Source: Wolfiporia cocos (lineage: Eukaryota; Basidiomycota; Agaricomycetes; Polyporales; Phaeolaceae). From it: a stretch of DNA of 64,000 nucleotides. The DNA lies in the NCBI GenBank assembly GCA_029448655.1, contig JACCLO010000069.1, positions 1 through 64,000 on the forward strand, read 5' to 3'. How positions within the stretch are numbered: position 1 is the first letter of the stretch; the number at the start of each line of letters is the position of its first letter. The notes under the pieces are model-generated. The model was not told where the DNA came from and searched no databases. It saw nothing but the letters and a program-made list of their open reading frames with translations. The position numbers and the translations under genes were made by a program. Positions 30,921 to 44,050 of this stretch are shown here, one piece after another.

Positions 30921-32560
30921 TCAGTGAATACTGGTTGGAATGAATGTCAGCTGGGTAGCAAAGACAGTGCCACAATGTACCTTGAAATCATCACCGTTGA
31001 AGATAAGGATATCTCCGTGCTCTAGGGTCACGAGGAGTACCGGCCCCTCCCTTTTGACAGATTTCGTAATGGAGTCTGTGATTTGAGCAACTTGCATATC
31101 CAGAATGCTCACACTGTTACTCGGCGCTGGGACATCGGAATCGTCTATGTCCATAGGCCCGCATGAGTCGTTAGCTCCGTGCGGGAGTTCCTTCTTAGGA
31201 GATCCACGCTCTGCGACGGTGATTGGCAGAAGCTGCTGTACACCTGGAGCTAATGATTTGGGGCGCATCGACAACTCTGCATCGGCGCCGAGGTACATCA
31301 TGTATACAGGGGAATTTTTCGCAGCAAGCACGTTCTGGCACAACTTCTGTCTTGGGGAAAGCCATGAATAGTAAATTCAGAACTCACCTTCTTTGAGCCA
31401 GGGAGAACCCAAGCCAAGTAATTCATTTCTGTCCCCCTCCTTCAGCGGCCAAGCGGCTTTGAAGCAGTGCGTGTGCTTGCAATATACAGAGCGGGGCATG
31501 TGTCGTGGCCGCTGTCGTATCTTGATTGTTGAATGAGCAGGTGTAATAGGCCTCTGCGGACGCACAGAATGTTTTAGAATCAATACATACGCACCGCTGT
31601 CCGTGCTCACCTTTAAAGGAACCCTTGCTATCCTGGAGCAATGACAATTCAACTTTCGTCAGCATCTCTCTGAAGAGCCTGGTCGGCTGCTCCTGCAACT
31701 CTGCCCCGTTACAGGTATAAATAAATAAATAAATAAGCTTGGCAGAGACGCCATCCTTTGTCATATACGCTAAACGCGAGCCATCAGCAACGTCCGTTAC
31801 GGTGGTTTGACACGCTCGGACGGCCTGTCACACGACAATGTCACTGGAGAAATACCACGGGAATTATGCATGGTATGAACATCCGCAGGAGGTATACAGT
31901 TGCTTTCCTGCGCGAATGTATGAGTGCTTGCTTCGGCCGCCTCTGGTAGGCACACTCACTGAGCATCCGCTACACAGTTAATACCATAAATTTCGCTGAG
32001 CATTCAGTTTTCCACACTTTACGCATTGCCTTCCGCCATGATAGCTTGTGGCCGAGATGCCATACTCGAAGTCGGCATCCATTTGATGATTTGGTGAAGA
32101 ATGGGGAGGAAGAAAGTGGAAAGGATTGAACATGATATTAGGGTCTGTCTGGTCTGCTCCGATGGAAGGAGGGGCCTGCCACCAGGGATCAGCACTCCGA
32201 TCCACCGTTTCGCTACCGGGTACCCAATCGAAAGTGAATTGCCACGAAAATAGTTCTTGACCAGCATCGTTTCTCCCCTGTCATTTGTTCAGCATGCCAT
32301 CGAAAGGTACCCACGTAGATATCGATGAGATACCATGTTTATGGATTTGATTCCAAAGAAACCCAGGTGTGTACAGCCATATTGTTCGCGGAGACTGAAT
32401 GGCGCCGATTCGAAGACTCTGCACAGCACGATGCAATCCGGACTATCACTTTTGTGGCTGTCCAATAGAACCTTAGCTTCGGGTGGTGGGCTGATCGGCC
32501 GGTTTGAACGACGCGAAGATGTCGGGACTGCACTGTTGAGATAGCTCCGGTGCTTTGTTG
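30921..32560 (-). CDS. Zinc-ribbon / AlkB-like 2OG-oxygenase type protein, multi-exon
   Basis: Minus-strand exons in order: PPPEAKVLLDSHKSDSPDCIVL, FESAPFSLREQYGCTHLGFFGIKSI (about 32480-32340), FTFDWVPGSE and ADPWWQAPPSIGADQTDPN (about 32240-32150), YHGGRQCVKCGKLNAQRNLW (about 32050-31985, first half of a CxxC..CxxC ribbon), RLAYMTKDGVSAKL (about 31790-31730), then MYLGADAELSMRP and finally VTLEHGDILIFNGDDFKVHC (about 31040-30960). The last motif resembles the core strand of fungal AlkB-like 2-oxoglutarate/Fe(II) oxygenases, a family I recall with an N-terminal zinc ribbon in agaricomycetes. The iron-binding His/Asp residues are not clearly visible and the C terminus after 30921 was not traced. 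Whether all pieces form one intact gene is inference. Confidence 0.45.
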
Positions 32561-33167
32561 GTCAGCGTGCTCGGATCATGTCTGGGTTGCAGTTTAAAAC
32601 TCCCAGAGGTCGAAACATGAGCAGTACATCATTGCAATAGAACCTAACCAGAATGATGCAGAATCGGAGGCACCAAGGAGGAGTCTGACTTGGATATCGT
32701 GGTGATTTTGATGGGGTTGATGATCAAAGGGATTCGATTCTCGTTGACATCCGTCATGATCATAGATGGCAGAGGACGATCTTGGTGATAGAGTACGTGC
32801 CCGTCGCCGTGATTGGCATGCACATTTTCAGACTGATGTGTCTGTCGGAGATGGACAACGGCAGCTAGCCAGAGCTTGGCGGTCTATGGCTAGTACAATG
32901 CGCAATTGTACCGGATCAAAGCGCAATTGCTACGTAGGCGCCGGTGGGCGCATTCCTGGGAAGTCATAAAACACGGACGGCCCGACAAGTCCGGTTCGCT
33001 GCCGCTACGTTTGTGGCGGCCACGGTGATATGTGTCCGCTATTGCTATCTGGGCAGCTTAAGTGCAAGTATGGATCGAAAAATGACGCGGCGCCGTCTTT
33101 TCCACACTCGTGCGTGTGATCACACAAGTACAGAACCGCTTACTTGTCAAAGGATGTACCCGACATA

Positions 33168-36100
33168 CTACATGGTATCACGGAGGACCTGCATGATCTC
33201 CTTCTGGAATCGAGCAAGATGAGCAGCCAACTCTTCATCGGGTAGCGAGGAATGATCGAGCGCTTGCGTGAGTTGGGTCCGTAGCTGAGAGCGGACTGAA
33301 AGTAGCACCTGCCATAAGGAGTACATACCCTGAGGAGGGCCTTGCGCCGTATGGAGACTTTGTTCGAGCGGCTATCCTGCTCCTGGCGTTCCTCCATCTC
33401 GCTCAAGGCTTCTGCGACCCGCCTTCCCTCGGCGAGGACGTCATTCGGTAGATCGGCAAGTCGGGCAAGATCAAGACCTGGCACAGATGAAACTTAGCTC
33501 AGCGTACCACACAATATGTCCAACAAACCGTAGTGGCTCGTCTGTTCCGGCGCTCCGTCGACAACTCTGTGACGAACAGCAAAGGGCCAAGGTCTCGCAA
33601 ATGTACGCACCTGTATTGAAAAGTCATGCCAAAGTTCGACGTGGATTGGCGTGACCTCTGCGTCAGAAGTTAACAAAGATACACGAAGCGATTGGTATGG
33701 AGAACCTGAACGGCAAGATGAAGGCTGACAAGTTCTGTTAGTAACCGAGATGTAATCATTCAAAACCTACTCACTTGACAACAGATGGCTGGCGCGACAA
33801 TGTTGTCGTGAGCTCGCTGAAGTGACTACAGGGCCTGTAAGCAACCCATACATTAGTGATAATGGTACAGGTGCATACGTTGCGAAGAAGACATATGACT
33901 AGCAAACCAACGGCATTATCAGTAATGTACAGGGACCGCAAAATGAGCCGGTACGACCTTGAGTTTGATGAGTTCCTCTGCGATGGCATGCGAGATGCCA
34001 ACTTCTTCCCTTGGAGAGGTGCCGCGGCCAACTTCGTCGATCAGGATGAGAGAATTCTCCGTAGCAATCCCTGGCACAATTTCGGCATCAAGATGATGCT
34101 GGTTTCATAGTTAGCTCAAGTTACAAACCAACGATCATCGCGCAAGATGCCATCTCACTCGCAAATGTGCTCAGGCTCTTTTCGATATCGTCGTCGTTCG
34201 ATAGCCGAGTCAGGAGTGCATCGTGCAGTCTGCATGATACGACATTCAAAGAGGCGGTTTTGGTGATATTTGGAGAAGGTCCGCACCTGAAGCTACCGTA
34301 CTCAGCAGGAACAAAGCATCCGCACATTGCCATGACTGTCAGCAGCCCAATCTGCCGCAAGTATATGCTCTTGCCTATGGTCACAGACAATCGGATGTTT
34401 GTTGACCATATACGGGCTCGGCGTACCTAACATGCTGCGTTGAATCAGCATTGAGCGATAGATATGATGAATCAGATGATCAGACGAACTTCGGCCCCTG
34501 GACAATTTGAAAAGAGGAAGCCTCGCAGCAATATACATCATTCGGTACAAGCGTCCCGGCCGCCTGAACGTTCTCTAGAACAGGATGCTGCCCCGCCTTT
34601 ATGGCTAAGGTTCCCGTGAACTCGGGACGCACTACACCAAGTATTAAGTGGTCACTGTTATCTAACTTAGAGGATGCTCACCATAGTCACGCACTAAGAA
34701 ATCAAAACCAAACCTTACAATCAACATCTCTGTCAGTCTAGCATTTACAGGACGTACGAATGCTGGCATGCGCAAAAGACCACAACATGTCCACAATGGC
34801 AACGGCCTCCGAAGCTTTGTACAGAGCTCCAATGACATCGACGATCTCGGCGATCAACTCTTGTATAATCCTGGTATGACCTGTGAGCCGGGTATTGGAA
34901 TGCCAACCGGTACTACATACTTGTCACTCATGATCAGCGTCTCGTCCAGTGCATCCTTCATGCGCGCGTTTCTCTTCTTCTGCTCAAGCTGTGAGCATTC
35001 TCACACTGGTAACCTCGTACAGGACTGACCAGCTCGATACTAGAAAAGAGCCACCGCTTTCTCTGAGCTGTCACATTCACAAAGCCTCTAGGTAGCTCCC
35101 CTCGGAGATCTGTCTTCTTCAAAGCAAAAACGAAGCCTGTGTCCTGGTACACTAGACTAAGAGGCAGGTCGTGTTGCTCCGAGAGTTCGCGGTTCAATGC
35201 AAATATATCCCCGACATTCTCCTTGTATGTTTCTCGTGCGACGTCAAGGAGGCGATTGTAGTTTGCCTGATTTGCTGGATTTGAGCATTAACAAATGATG
35301 TTAAGGAGGAGGAAACATACCTTGACGGCGTACACACGTGCATTCACCGCATTCAGGCCGCGCTGTATAGATCCATCGAATCTCAACGAAGGCTGCGTTA
35401 TTTGGCACGTACTTTCGCTGAAGCTTCTTCTTCATTCAATGCTTCGCTAACATGCTGTTCGATTCTTGAAAGTCGCTCGTCAGAGATCATCTACATCGAA
35501 CAGGCGCTTAGCGCGCATCCAATCTACAATTATATCTCCAGCACCTACGTCCAGTACGATTCGTAACAGACGGGAGCGGCTGCCTGTCAAGGCTTTCGCG
35601 AGAACGGGCATGTTCTTGACTATGTTTCGGAGACTGAGCATTTGCGCGACGCGAGCGGCAGCAAGCTTTGCAGTGCTTGTCTCACGCGCCTCGGATGCAG
35701 CAAGCTGATGATTCAAATGAGCATTGATACTGTGCATGACCTGAAACGGCGAAAGCTTGCCGAGCAGATTAGCTTATCGAAGTCCATATTATGGAGGGAC
35801 TTGAGCGCGTTCTTCATATTGTCGAAACGATTTCCATTCTGTATGAGCTCTTTAAGACAGTAAGCCGAAATAGACACATCCATGGAGTTGATAGACCTTC
35901 GACGACATCAAGGCGCGCCTCTATAGAAGACTGTCTGCAGCATTATTAGATCAACTCCGTAACGGTTGCAAAATGAGATACCAGTGATAGGCGCGAGTAC
36001 ATTTGCCCGGAGGAGGCGAGCACCCATTGCAGTGTATGTATGATTTAATAGCCTAGGTGTGAATTACTTGAATCGTGGGCATATATTAAGAGACAGAGAG

Positions 36101-36915
36101 GGTTTACCCAAACATGGAATGGGTGGACCTCTTGAATGAGATGCTGCCCACCAGCTCCAAGTTTCGAGCAGTCTCGGGATCTATCATCATGCTGCCTTCT
36201 ACTTGTACATATCGTATGAGGAGCGAAGAAGGAGCAAAGCGTAAATTGAGCTTCGACTCTGCATACTCGAATAGCGCGCTAGCTGCAGAGAGCGCGTAAT
36301 ACCTATTAATGTTGTTCAGTATAGTCGCAAGGTTTCGGACGCATATACCCACTTGCTGGACACCGCGACAAGAGTTGCAGGCCGCTCATCGTCATCAACT
36401 ATCAGCTGGTTGACAAAGGCAAGTCCTGCGTTTACAGTTGCAACGCGAAGCATGTGCTCAGTAGTCATATTGCTCACCAGCATCATCGTTCCAGTATTTT
36501 CTCATCACTGGATCGACTGTGGCATCAAACTCTTCGATCATGCACTGCACTAGGACCGAAGTCGACGAGGCTTTCTTTCCTCCAGATGCCATAGGTGTAT
36601 CTATCAGAGATAAAAAGGTGTTTGGGACCAGAATAATGGATGGAGAATGCAGATGAAGCTGATGCAGCGTCTTGACATATGTGGGACTGTCCACGAGCTG
36701 CGGACCATCATATTGAGCGATGATTCAGTACGAGCTGACTACATGCGCACCTGGATAAGGGAAACCCTCCCGGTATCCTTGTCCAATGCAGCAAGGCCGA
36801 CTTCACGTGACACTCCGCGCCCTTCCAGGACATAGCTGGCCTCGTGCCTGGATGATGCGGCGGTCTGGGGTCGGGCGGTAGCCGGACGCGACTGGGCTGC
36901 CCAGCCGCGTGACAT
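33168..36915 (-). CDS. MSH4: MSH4, meiotic MutS homologue
   Basis: Starts MSRGWAAQSRPATARP at 36915. MutS domain II follows (YVLEGRGVSREVGLAALDKDTGRVSLIQ, broken by a 53-nt intron GTGCGC to CCGCAG), then LVDSPTYVKTLHQLHLHSPS and domain III exons. The ATPase has GPNMLGKS (via an 8-nt exon at 34427-34434), IYLRQIGLLTVMAMCGCFVPAEYGSFR, LLTRLSNDDDIEKSLSTFASEMA, Walker B LILIDEVGRGTSPRE, THFSELTTTLSRQPSVV-type signature, and GLDLARLADLPNDVL. The last exon ends QVLRDTM with TAG at 33168-33170. These residues distinguish MSH4 from MSH2/3/6 (no mismatch-binding N domain). MSH4 pairs with MSH5, embraces Holliday-junction-like intermediates and promotes crossovers. About 14 or more small introns. Walker A has Leu where Ser or Gly is usual. 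Confidence 0.88.
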
Positions 36916-37207
36916 CGCCGTAGCGGGGTGGGATGAGGCAGGGCGTGCAAAGCCAGGAAAATATGGGACGAGCGTAGCGATCCAGCGAAAAGGAAAAGGC
37001 GCGAGACCGAGGGCGACGACAAATGACGGCGGGTTTGAGTCCCCGCATGCGATCGATCGACGAGCGGTGCCGAATCTCGGGACATCCTAATAAGGGATCT
37101 CAATTGTGCGTACAGGGCAGGTCTGAAACGAATACAATACGAGACTCGAGCAACGGGAGGACGTACAGGATTGTGAAAGTTAGTTACATGTGTTATCACG
37201 CCCACAC

Positions 37208-38149
37208 CGTCCGCCCTATGCCTTAATTACTGCGTCTGTGTCCATCTTGTCTTCATCCCGCCGCGGTGACAGCGTTGCGGTGCTCGCTCCTCTCGACGTG
37301 GTCCCGCTGAACACGAAGCAGCACGCGGCGCTATCGGGCTGGGACACGCTCCGTGGCCCACGGCGCGTGCTCTACGCCTTGCAGTCAGGTGTCCTGCGTC
37401 CCGTTTGCCGCGATCGGTCCCGCATATATAGTAACTCTTCATATGCACTCGCACTCACCCCCTGGAAGCATCCCTCGCACACGTAGTCTCGCCGACCGTC
37501 ACGACGCTGCCCGCGATACACCTCTCCACGTCCTTCCCCTGCGCCCGGGCGCCACACGACGCAAACGGGCAGGCAGACTGGGAGGAGGACGTATCTGCGC
37601 TCTTTCAGTAGGCTGGAATGGCATGCCTACACGCACAGCGGTGAGCTGCGCCATCTCCCTTTCACACGCCGATCTCACCTCACTCACTCCGGCCGCGGCA
37701 GGCCGCACGCTGGCGACGCTACCGACCCTTACGTTGCCGTCTACGCGCCGCCCGCGCCGGCGTCCGTCGCAGACGCGGTGCACGTCCGGTGGACCGGCCT
37801 CCTCCACACGCCGTTTGTGACTGACGTCGCGACCGCGCTCATGTTCATCCCCTTCCCTTCCAATCCCTGCCCTCTCATAGCGGCTCGGTGCTGATTTATT
37901 GATATGGTAACTCCGGGCGCCGGGCGCCGGCCACACTTGCTGCTGTGACCGTGCACGGCGTCCCGACTGTGCCTGCGGCGTATGTTCATGCTGATACTAA
38001 GAGGACGGTGCCGCTCGCGCCGTGGGCGGGGTCAGAGGACACGTGATGCTTGCTCCTTGGGAGGAACGAGGAGGGCCGGGAGGAGGAGGACGTGTGGACG
38101 CTGGCGGAGACTAGTGTGGGAAAATGGGACGAGCTGGTGGGTGGGTGAT
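37208..38149 (+). CDS. Unidentified multi-exon gene, GC-rich
   Basis: A consistent plus-strand exon chain seems to include SVAVLAPLDVVPLNTKQHAALSGWDTL (about 37260-37345), EASLAHVVSPTVTTLPAIHLSTSF, YVAVYAPPAPASVADAVHVRWTGLLHTPFVTDV (about 37730-37835), VTVHGVPTVPAAYVHADTKRTVPLAPWAG (about 37945-38030) and ETSVGKWDELVGG ending TGA at about 38149. The VHVRWTGLL and TVHGVP segments faintly recall RNase P/MRP subunit Rpp40-type proteins, but I cannot confirm this. An in-frame TGA near 38043 needs an intron or is an error. Transcribed divergently from MSH4 across about 300 bp. Confidence 0.35.
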
Positions 38150-38159
38150 CGAATCCTCC

Positions 38160-39293
38160 TCCGAACCCCGGCCATAGGTTTCGACACTGATCGCAATATT
38201 GGTCTCCCACTCGAAGCTCAAGCGCTCACTATCCTCGCCAATCGAGACGTCATCCTCGAAGACTTCGAGCAGGTGCGGCACTATTTCACGACGCCCCAGC
38301 TTCGCAGGTACCTCCTCTTCGATCAAATGCTTCGCGCCGGTCCGATCGACCTCGGGGAGTTCGCGCTGCCGGGTGGCTACGAAGCTTTACGGTCGCTATG
38401 GGCAGAGGATCTACGGTGCCCTCACCAGTTCTCGGAGTATGACTCCACTGCCAACACGACGATCGTTCACGGGCAGCCACTTCCCCCTGGGTTCTTCGAT
38501 CCGCCGACTACCCCTCACGCCGAGGACAGGGACGCACTCACACCAGTGCAGATCGCTACGTGTGCCGGGCCAGCTGTGTTGATTTCTTTTGCACACTCGT
38601 CTCGTTGCTGTCAGAGCTGAAAATAACAACGATTCTCGGAGACCGGCTCGACCCTTCGAGCATCAAGGCTGGTAAGACAACTCCAGGCTCCGACGGCAAA
38701 GAAGAGCGTGTTGTTCGAACACTTGGCAGGCGCGAGATCAGCGCCGAGCTCATTGTACGCATCCTCACTTTTTTGAGAATCAGCATCATGTACTCATGCT
38801 ATTTTAAGCTACTTTGCACTGGTCAGAAATCTATTACCGATCTTGTCGCACGGGCAATTTCAGATGCAGTTATACTCGATGGATCGAAGAAAGACTCATA
38901 CGTGTCAAGCGAACAATGCAGGTCGCTGTCCCAAGTAATCCCGCTGCGCCCGACATGCTAGTAGATTCTGCCACGGAGGGTGGTGATGAACATTTGCACG
39001 TACCACATCCGCACTTATTCGCTAGGGATCAAGCAGACTCGTCAAACGACGACTTCGAGCAATTTACGCCTGGCCCTCCGATGATCAAGACTACGCTCTG
39101 TCTCGTGAGCAACCCCCCCTCCCTCCTTTCCTAGTTGCTGTTTGGTGCCTCATAAGACTTCATTTATAGACTAAACAGCTATATGAGGTTGACGGAGAAG
39201 TGGGCGCGAAGATGGATGGGATGCCGGACTTGGAGGCGCATCGGATGTGGCAGTTCTATGGCGTTGAGACCGACGGAGACAAGATGTATGAGT
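38160..39293 (+). CDS. Unidentified multi-exon gene
   Basis: Exons carry FDTDRNIGLPLEAQALTIL, LEDFEQVRHYFTTPQLRRYLLFDQML (helical, about 38175-38340), LLSELKITTILGDRLDPSSIKAG, RTLGRREISAELIVRILTFL (about 38600-38770), SITDLVARAISDAVILDGSKKDSYVSSEQ, an acidic/Asp-Ser patch (DQADSSNDDFEQF), and a last exon QLYEVDGEVGAKMDGMPDLEAHRMWQ, ETDGDKMYE ending TGA near 39293. Composition is that of a folded helical protein. No family recognised. It may be the 3' part of the gene at 37208. Confidence 0.35.
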
Positions 39294-39665
39294 GATTGGC
39301 TCTCGTATGCATTGTTCGGACATTCTTGTCACTCTACGCCAGCTTTGGTTATGCTTCTTTCTTGTCTTGTACCATTATCGCATACCTCGCCCTGAAGACA
39401 AACGAGCGGCAAGGGTGGCTACTTTCTGCTAATGAGAAATATCATATACCATACATATACCAGCTATGTTTGAAGCGTCCGCAGAAGCACAAGCTTGTAT
39501 TCTGGACAACGTCGGCTCGAATCGGCGTCTTAATTCAGAGATGTCTAGTAGCGCGTGCGTTGCGTCGCGTCACGTATTTGTGATGGATGTGACACTACGC
39601 GTTTCCGCGTCGCGCCTTGTTCTTGACAGCCATACTAGTTACTCCTTGTACACCCACCACTTGAA

Positions 39666-42600
39666 ATGTCTGCCTCCGATTCTCCTTTCAAATTGCTGCA
39701 GCAGACTATCTCAAAATCTCGCGCCAAGAATAGCAAAAGTCTAGCAGAGGCCCTCGAGAAGGTGTCCTCCCACCTCGTCTTACTCGTAAGGCAGCTATTT
39801 GGGGCTCAGTGGATGTCTGTTCATCATCATATAGAATTTATCCACGATATCCGAGCAAGCATCCAAAGTGTTATCTCAGTGTCTGCGCAGGCCCCTTCTT
39901 CCCATATACTCTGCTTTTCCGCAGCCTGCCCTTGAAGCCGCTGCCGCGATTTTCTACAAGGTCTATCACGAGAAGGTTCTCCCAACTCTTAGAAAGCAGC
40001 AGAATGAGCAACAGGGGTTATGGGAAGGAGTGCTCAACTCTCTCTTGTCCGGTGTTCTCGTATGCTTTAGTTCGATGTTTACGCTTTGTCCGGGAAGCTG
40101 ACTATGTCCAGGATTTTCTCGATGAAAGTGAAAACGGTAATCTCCATCCCCATTCCCTTCTTCAGATGGGCTCATGGGTGCGCTAGACAAAGGCAAAAGT
40201 AGCAAAGCAAAGGACGTCATAGCAGCCACGCTTTTTCCCAATCTATGCGACATATGTTTCTCACCAACTGCTCCGATGATAAGTACTGGTTTACGATGCA
40301 CTGTACGGTCTCTTACACCTTTATTTATGCGCCAAACTTACACTCATTTCGACATTACCAGGCATATACTCTTCTCGCCGATTCTGCTGCGATGCATCAC
40401 GCCAATCAACACACGCTTCGTGACGACCAAATCCTTGGAGGGTGAGCCTGATTCCATTTTACCTTACTATGCCGCATACCATTTCTTGTGCGTAGTCGTC
40501 GCCTCGGAGCCACCATCTGGCGCACCAAAGGTAAGCTCTCTCGAAGCAGCGTCATGTCAGATTCCGATACCATGATCCAGATTTCCTTCCTCTGGAGAGC
40601 TTGTTGACGCTATTTGCGCGTCTATTGCCTTCAACGAAGGGGGCTGCCTCCGGTCGCGCAAACCGTACTGCATTCATCCAGTCTGTGTTCAGCAAGTCGT
40701 CTCCCCCGGAAACCACCAGCATCGGACAAAAAGGTCACGGGGCTGCTTGAGAACGTGCCCTCGGAGGACTGGGACGTGACCTCACGGAAGATTGCCGAAG
40801 CACTGGCTGCTGGCGACCGGACTTTGTGAGTAACTTAAGCTGCCGTATTATCACGCTGACCGGCGCCATATAGCCCGCAGCCTTTTGCGATAGAAGAAGT
40901 CTGTGCCTGTGGGCAAACACAACGATGCGATAGGCTATATGTCGATCCCAAGGCAATACTCGTGAACATGCTCATAGAAGTGTGCCTTTTGACCTTATTC
41001 GATGTCCGTCATACGGCGAGCTGATTATATGTTCATACATCGATACAGGATAACCAATATGAATCCCTGACAATCTCATACACTTCCATACACAAAATAG
41101 ATATCCTGCGCGAGCGTTCTGGCGAGGAGAGGGTCGGCGCGCAGGTGCAAATTGTCATGTGCAGTCCTCCTATTCTCGGAGGAGAACCGATAACCTCTGG
41201 CATAGACGAAAGCGGCCCAGTTGTAACGTTTACTCTTACGAGCGGCGATCTGGACAGATTCGCAAATGCGTTGCGCGACAGAGGTCAAGTAAGAAAGCGT
41301 AGCTTATACTTTCTATCTGGTTTGCGAGTGCTGACACGGTATCGTAATGCAGGGACAGAAGTATAGAGAGATACTCCCACCGAAGCTATCACTAGCGACG
41401 TCGCCACTGGTTTTAGATTTTGACACCCAGGGCAAGCCGATGAAACAACTAAGCCAATCCGAGGTGCGCTAAATTGATCGCATTCTTCCATGACTGATCT
41501 CCACTCACTAGAGGATTGAGAAAGTCCAACAATGTGAGTATCACACAATCCATAGCATCCGCGCTCATCAACACTGTCAACTTTCCGCTAGTCTACAATA
41601 CCAACCAAAGCAGTGACGAACTCAGCTGCGGATCAGACCTTGATAACGCGACTAGTTCGAGATCTTCTGCTATCGACGAACGTCAGTCTATGAAATCTAC
41701 GCCCCATATGCGTTCGAAAAATGTCCGAAGAGAAGCCTTTGGCGCAAGCGATGAGGAACTATGTGATCCATCTGACGTCGACTCGGTTCTGCTGGCCCCG
41801 CCTCAACGTAGGCAACGGTCGGAAGGCCCTAGAGTAATCTCCACTAGGTCAGCCAAATCGTCCGAATCCCGACTTGCCGGGAAAACCCGCAAGTCGACCA
41901 ATAACTCTGTTGCCGCCAAGGCCTACAAGAGAAAGCGAGATTCTACTGAGTGCAGCGAAGACGGTCCTAACTCAGATAAGCTGGCAGAGGACGCTGTTGC
42001 CAATAAACGATCCAAGACTTCCCCGACAGGTCGTAGCGCTCTTTGCACACCAGATCCTCCAGAGCGCACGGAATCTCAGGTGCTTCAGCCTCGTTCTACA
42101 GCGGCGACTAGGGCAACCAACAGATATCACGGCGAAAAGGAGAAAATATGTTCTCCTACCTCATGCTCCCACATGATTGACTATGGTGCTCTACCCGAAT
42201 CCGATCCATTTTCGTCTACTCGGAACACGTTGTCTCCTCTCACAGCTTTGTTTGCTCGTCGCAAGAAGGCCGACAATAAGCCTGCCCTGGAAAGCAAAGC
42301 CCCTCAGTCGAGCACGACCAAAGGTAGACCTCATAAAGCAAAGCTCTGGAAGACAAAACCGTCTCCGCCGGGCCCTATCATCTACCAGGGAGCCTCGGAC
42401 GACGATCCGTTATGTGACAGGCATGAGCTATCTGACACGTTCGTCGAGGACGAACCTGTCGAAGAGACTAAGGAAAATCAATCGGAAGTAAAAATCAAGA
42501 CACACGCAAAGCATGTGGTCCCTGCTCTCGCAGCCAGTGCTTCGACAACGGACAAAAGGGTATGTTTGTTCTCTTGCGTTCTCGTGATTGATGAGAAAGC

Positions 42601-44050
42601 CATATCATGGTCGTGGACTACAGAGGGTCGAAATGTCGAACCCTGCCTTGCAAGAGAAAGCTCACCCATTGTCAGGTTCTACCAACATTGCTAAGGCGCG
42701 TGTACCGTGACACTTTCTACGCCATACGCTAATACTAAAACAGTCCACAAGCAAAAAGAGAAAGATTGCGCCATGGGCCAACCTCACTTCTGAAGCCCCT
42801 CACAGATCTGCGACTGTAGACAACAGTACGAGCGGAGTTCCTGGTGTTCACCATGAAGAAACCATACAGCCTACACTGAATACTTTGGGATGCACATCTC
42901 TGTCCAAGAAGTCTATGTCATCATCCGCATCTGAAAGCCTCTTGACGGGATCTGGTAATGTTCATACAGGGCCTCTGCCTGAGGAGCCAGCCACCGCTGA
43001 AGATTCTATGTCAGACATCTCCGAAGTTGCCAACAAGGCGATACATGCGACCATAGCAGATTCCATGCTCGGAACGAATACCACACCAAGATCCGATCGT
43101 ATACATTCTCCTGCTCCTCTCGTCATTCCCTCTCCGGAAAAGCTTGAGCAAACTGATTTTGAGTTGACGGAGGTAACATCTACCCCAATTGGCAAGGTTG
43201 TTGAGGTCGATGATTGTGCAGGAGACTCTGTCTCCACGAGAAAGACCCATCCTAGACATTCCGTTACCTTCGCGCCAGTCGTGGAAGAATGCGAACCGTT
43301 GCCGGAGTTGAACTTTGAGATTGGTTCTCGGAGTCAGCCCACATCGCTGAGCCCATACAAGCGAGAGAGGGCTACTGGTAAACTTATCCATAGATACAAC
43401 GGCGCACTTCTGACTTTTGTTGTTAGTGTCACTGGGACTGCTGCTGCAGGATATTGAACACGAGCCTTTCATAGGGCGACGTGAACGTGGCTCATTCCGG
43501 AAAACAAATATAACGGGTGCTGGGAACCGCTCGCGGTGCAAGGAAGCCACTGCAAATGTCCAAGACATCGAAGATGTTCTGCGGGAGTTGCATCAGGTGC
43601 CGTAGAAGCTGCTAAGGATATTGCGGTATGCTGAGTATGTGCTCGACCCTCGCAGGCTATTTTCGGCAAGATCACGGATCGCTTTGACAGCGTACGTGAA
43701 GAAGTGCACATTGATCGGAGTGCAATCCTCCGGGAGGCAGCGCAGGATCCTATGCACATGCGTGCGGATAGGTGTGTGCTGACTGCCCATACATACTTCG
43801 CATTCTTGCGGACCTGCTGATCCCTGTGAACGGCCACTGCAGTGTCGCCCACTTCAACCGCCTTATCGACCTCGAGGCCGAATATGCGTCCTCTGGGCGT
43901 GCTGTCATTGACAGTTTGGAAGAGTTGCTTCGCGCAAATGAAGGGATATGCTGCAAAATAGAAGAGACGATAAAGAGCATCGATCGTACAACACTCGTTG
44001 GAAGGATGCCGGTGGTCCTAGTGGAAATTCCCGCGAGCCTGAGACAGTGA
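39666..44050 (+). CDS. Candidate meiotic axis core protein (Red1/SYCP2-like architecture)
   Basis: Starts MSASDSPFKLLQQTISKSR at 39666. Successive exons give an all-helical repeat-like N terminus (SLAEALEKVSSHLVLLVRQL, QPALEAAAAIFYKVYHEKVLPTL, FLDESEN..., IAATLFPNLCDICFSPTAP, KVTGLLENVPSEDWDVTSRKIAEALAAG). A small beta-rich domain follows (ILRERSGEERVGAQVQIVMCS, PVVTFTLTSGDLDRFANALRDRG, about 41100-41290), then about 600 residues of Ser/Thr/Lys-rich disorder with KKRK-type basic patches (41520-43380), and a C-terminal coiled coil (DIEDVLRELHQ, ITDRFDSVREEVHIDRSAILREA, LIDLEAEYASSGRAVIDSLEELLRANEG) ending about 44050. ARM-like + PH-like + disorder + terminal coiled coil is the plan of Red1/SYCP2/ASY3 chromosome-axis proteins, and MSH4 lies close by. 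Sequence identity to them is not demonstrable by eye. Confidence 0.45.
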
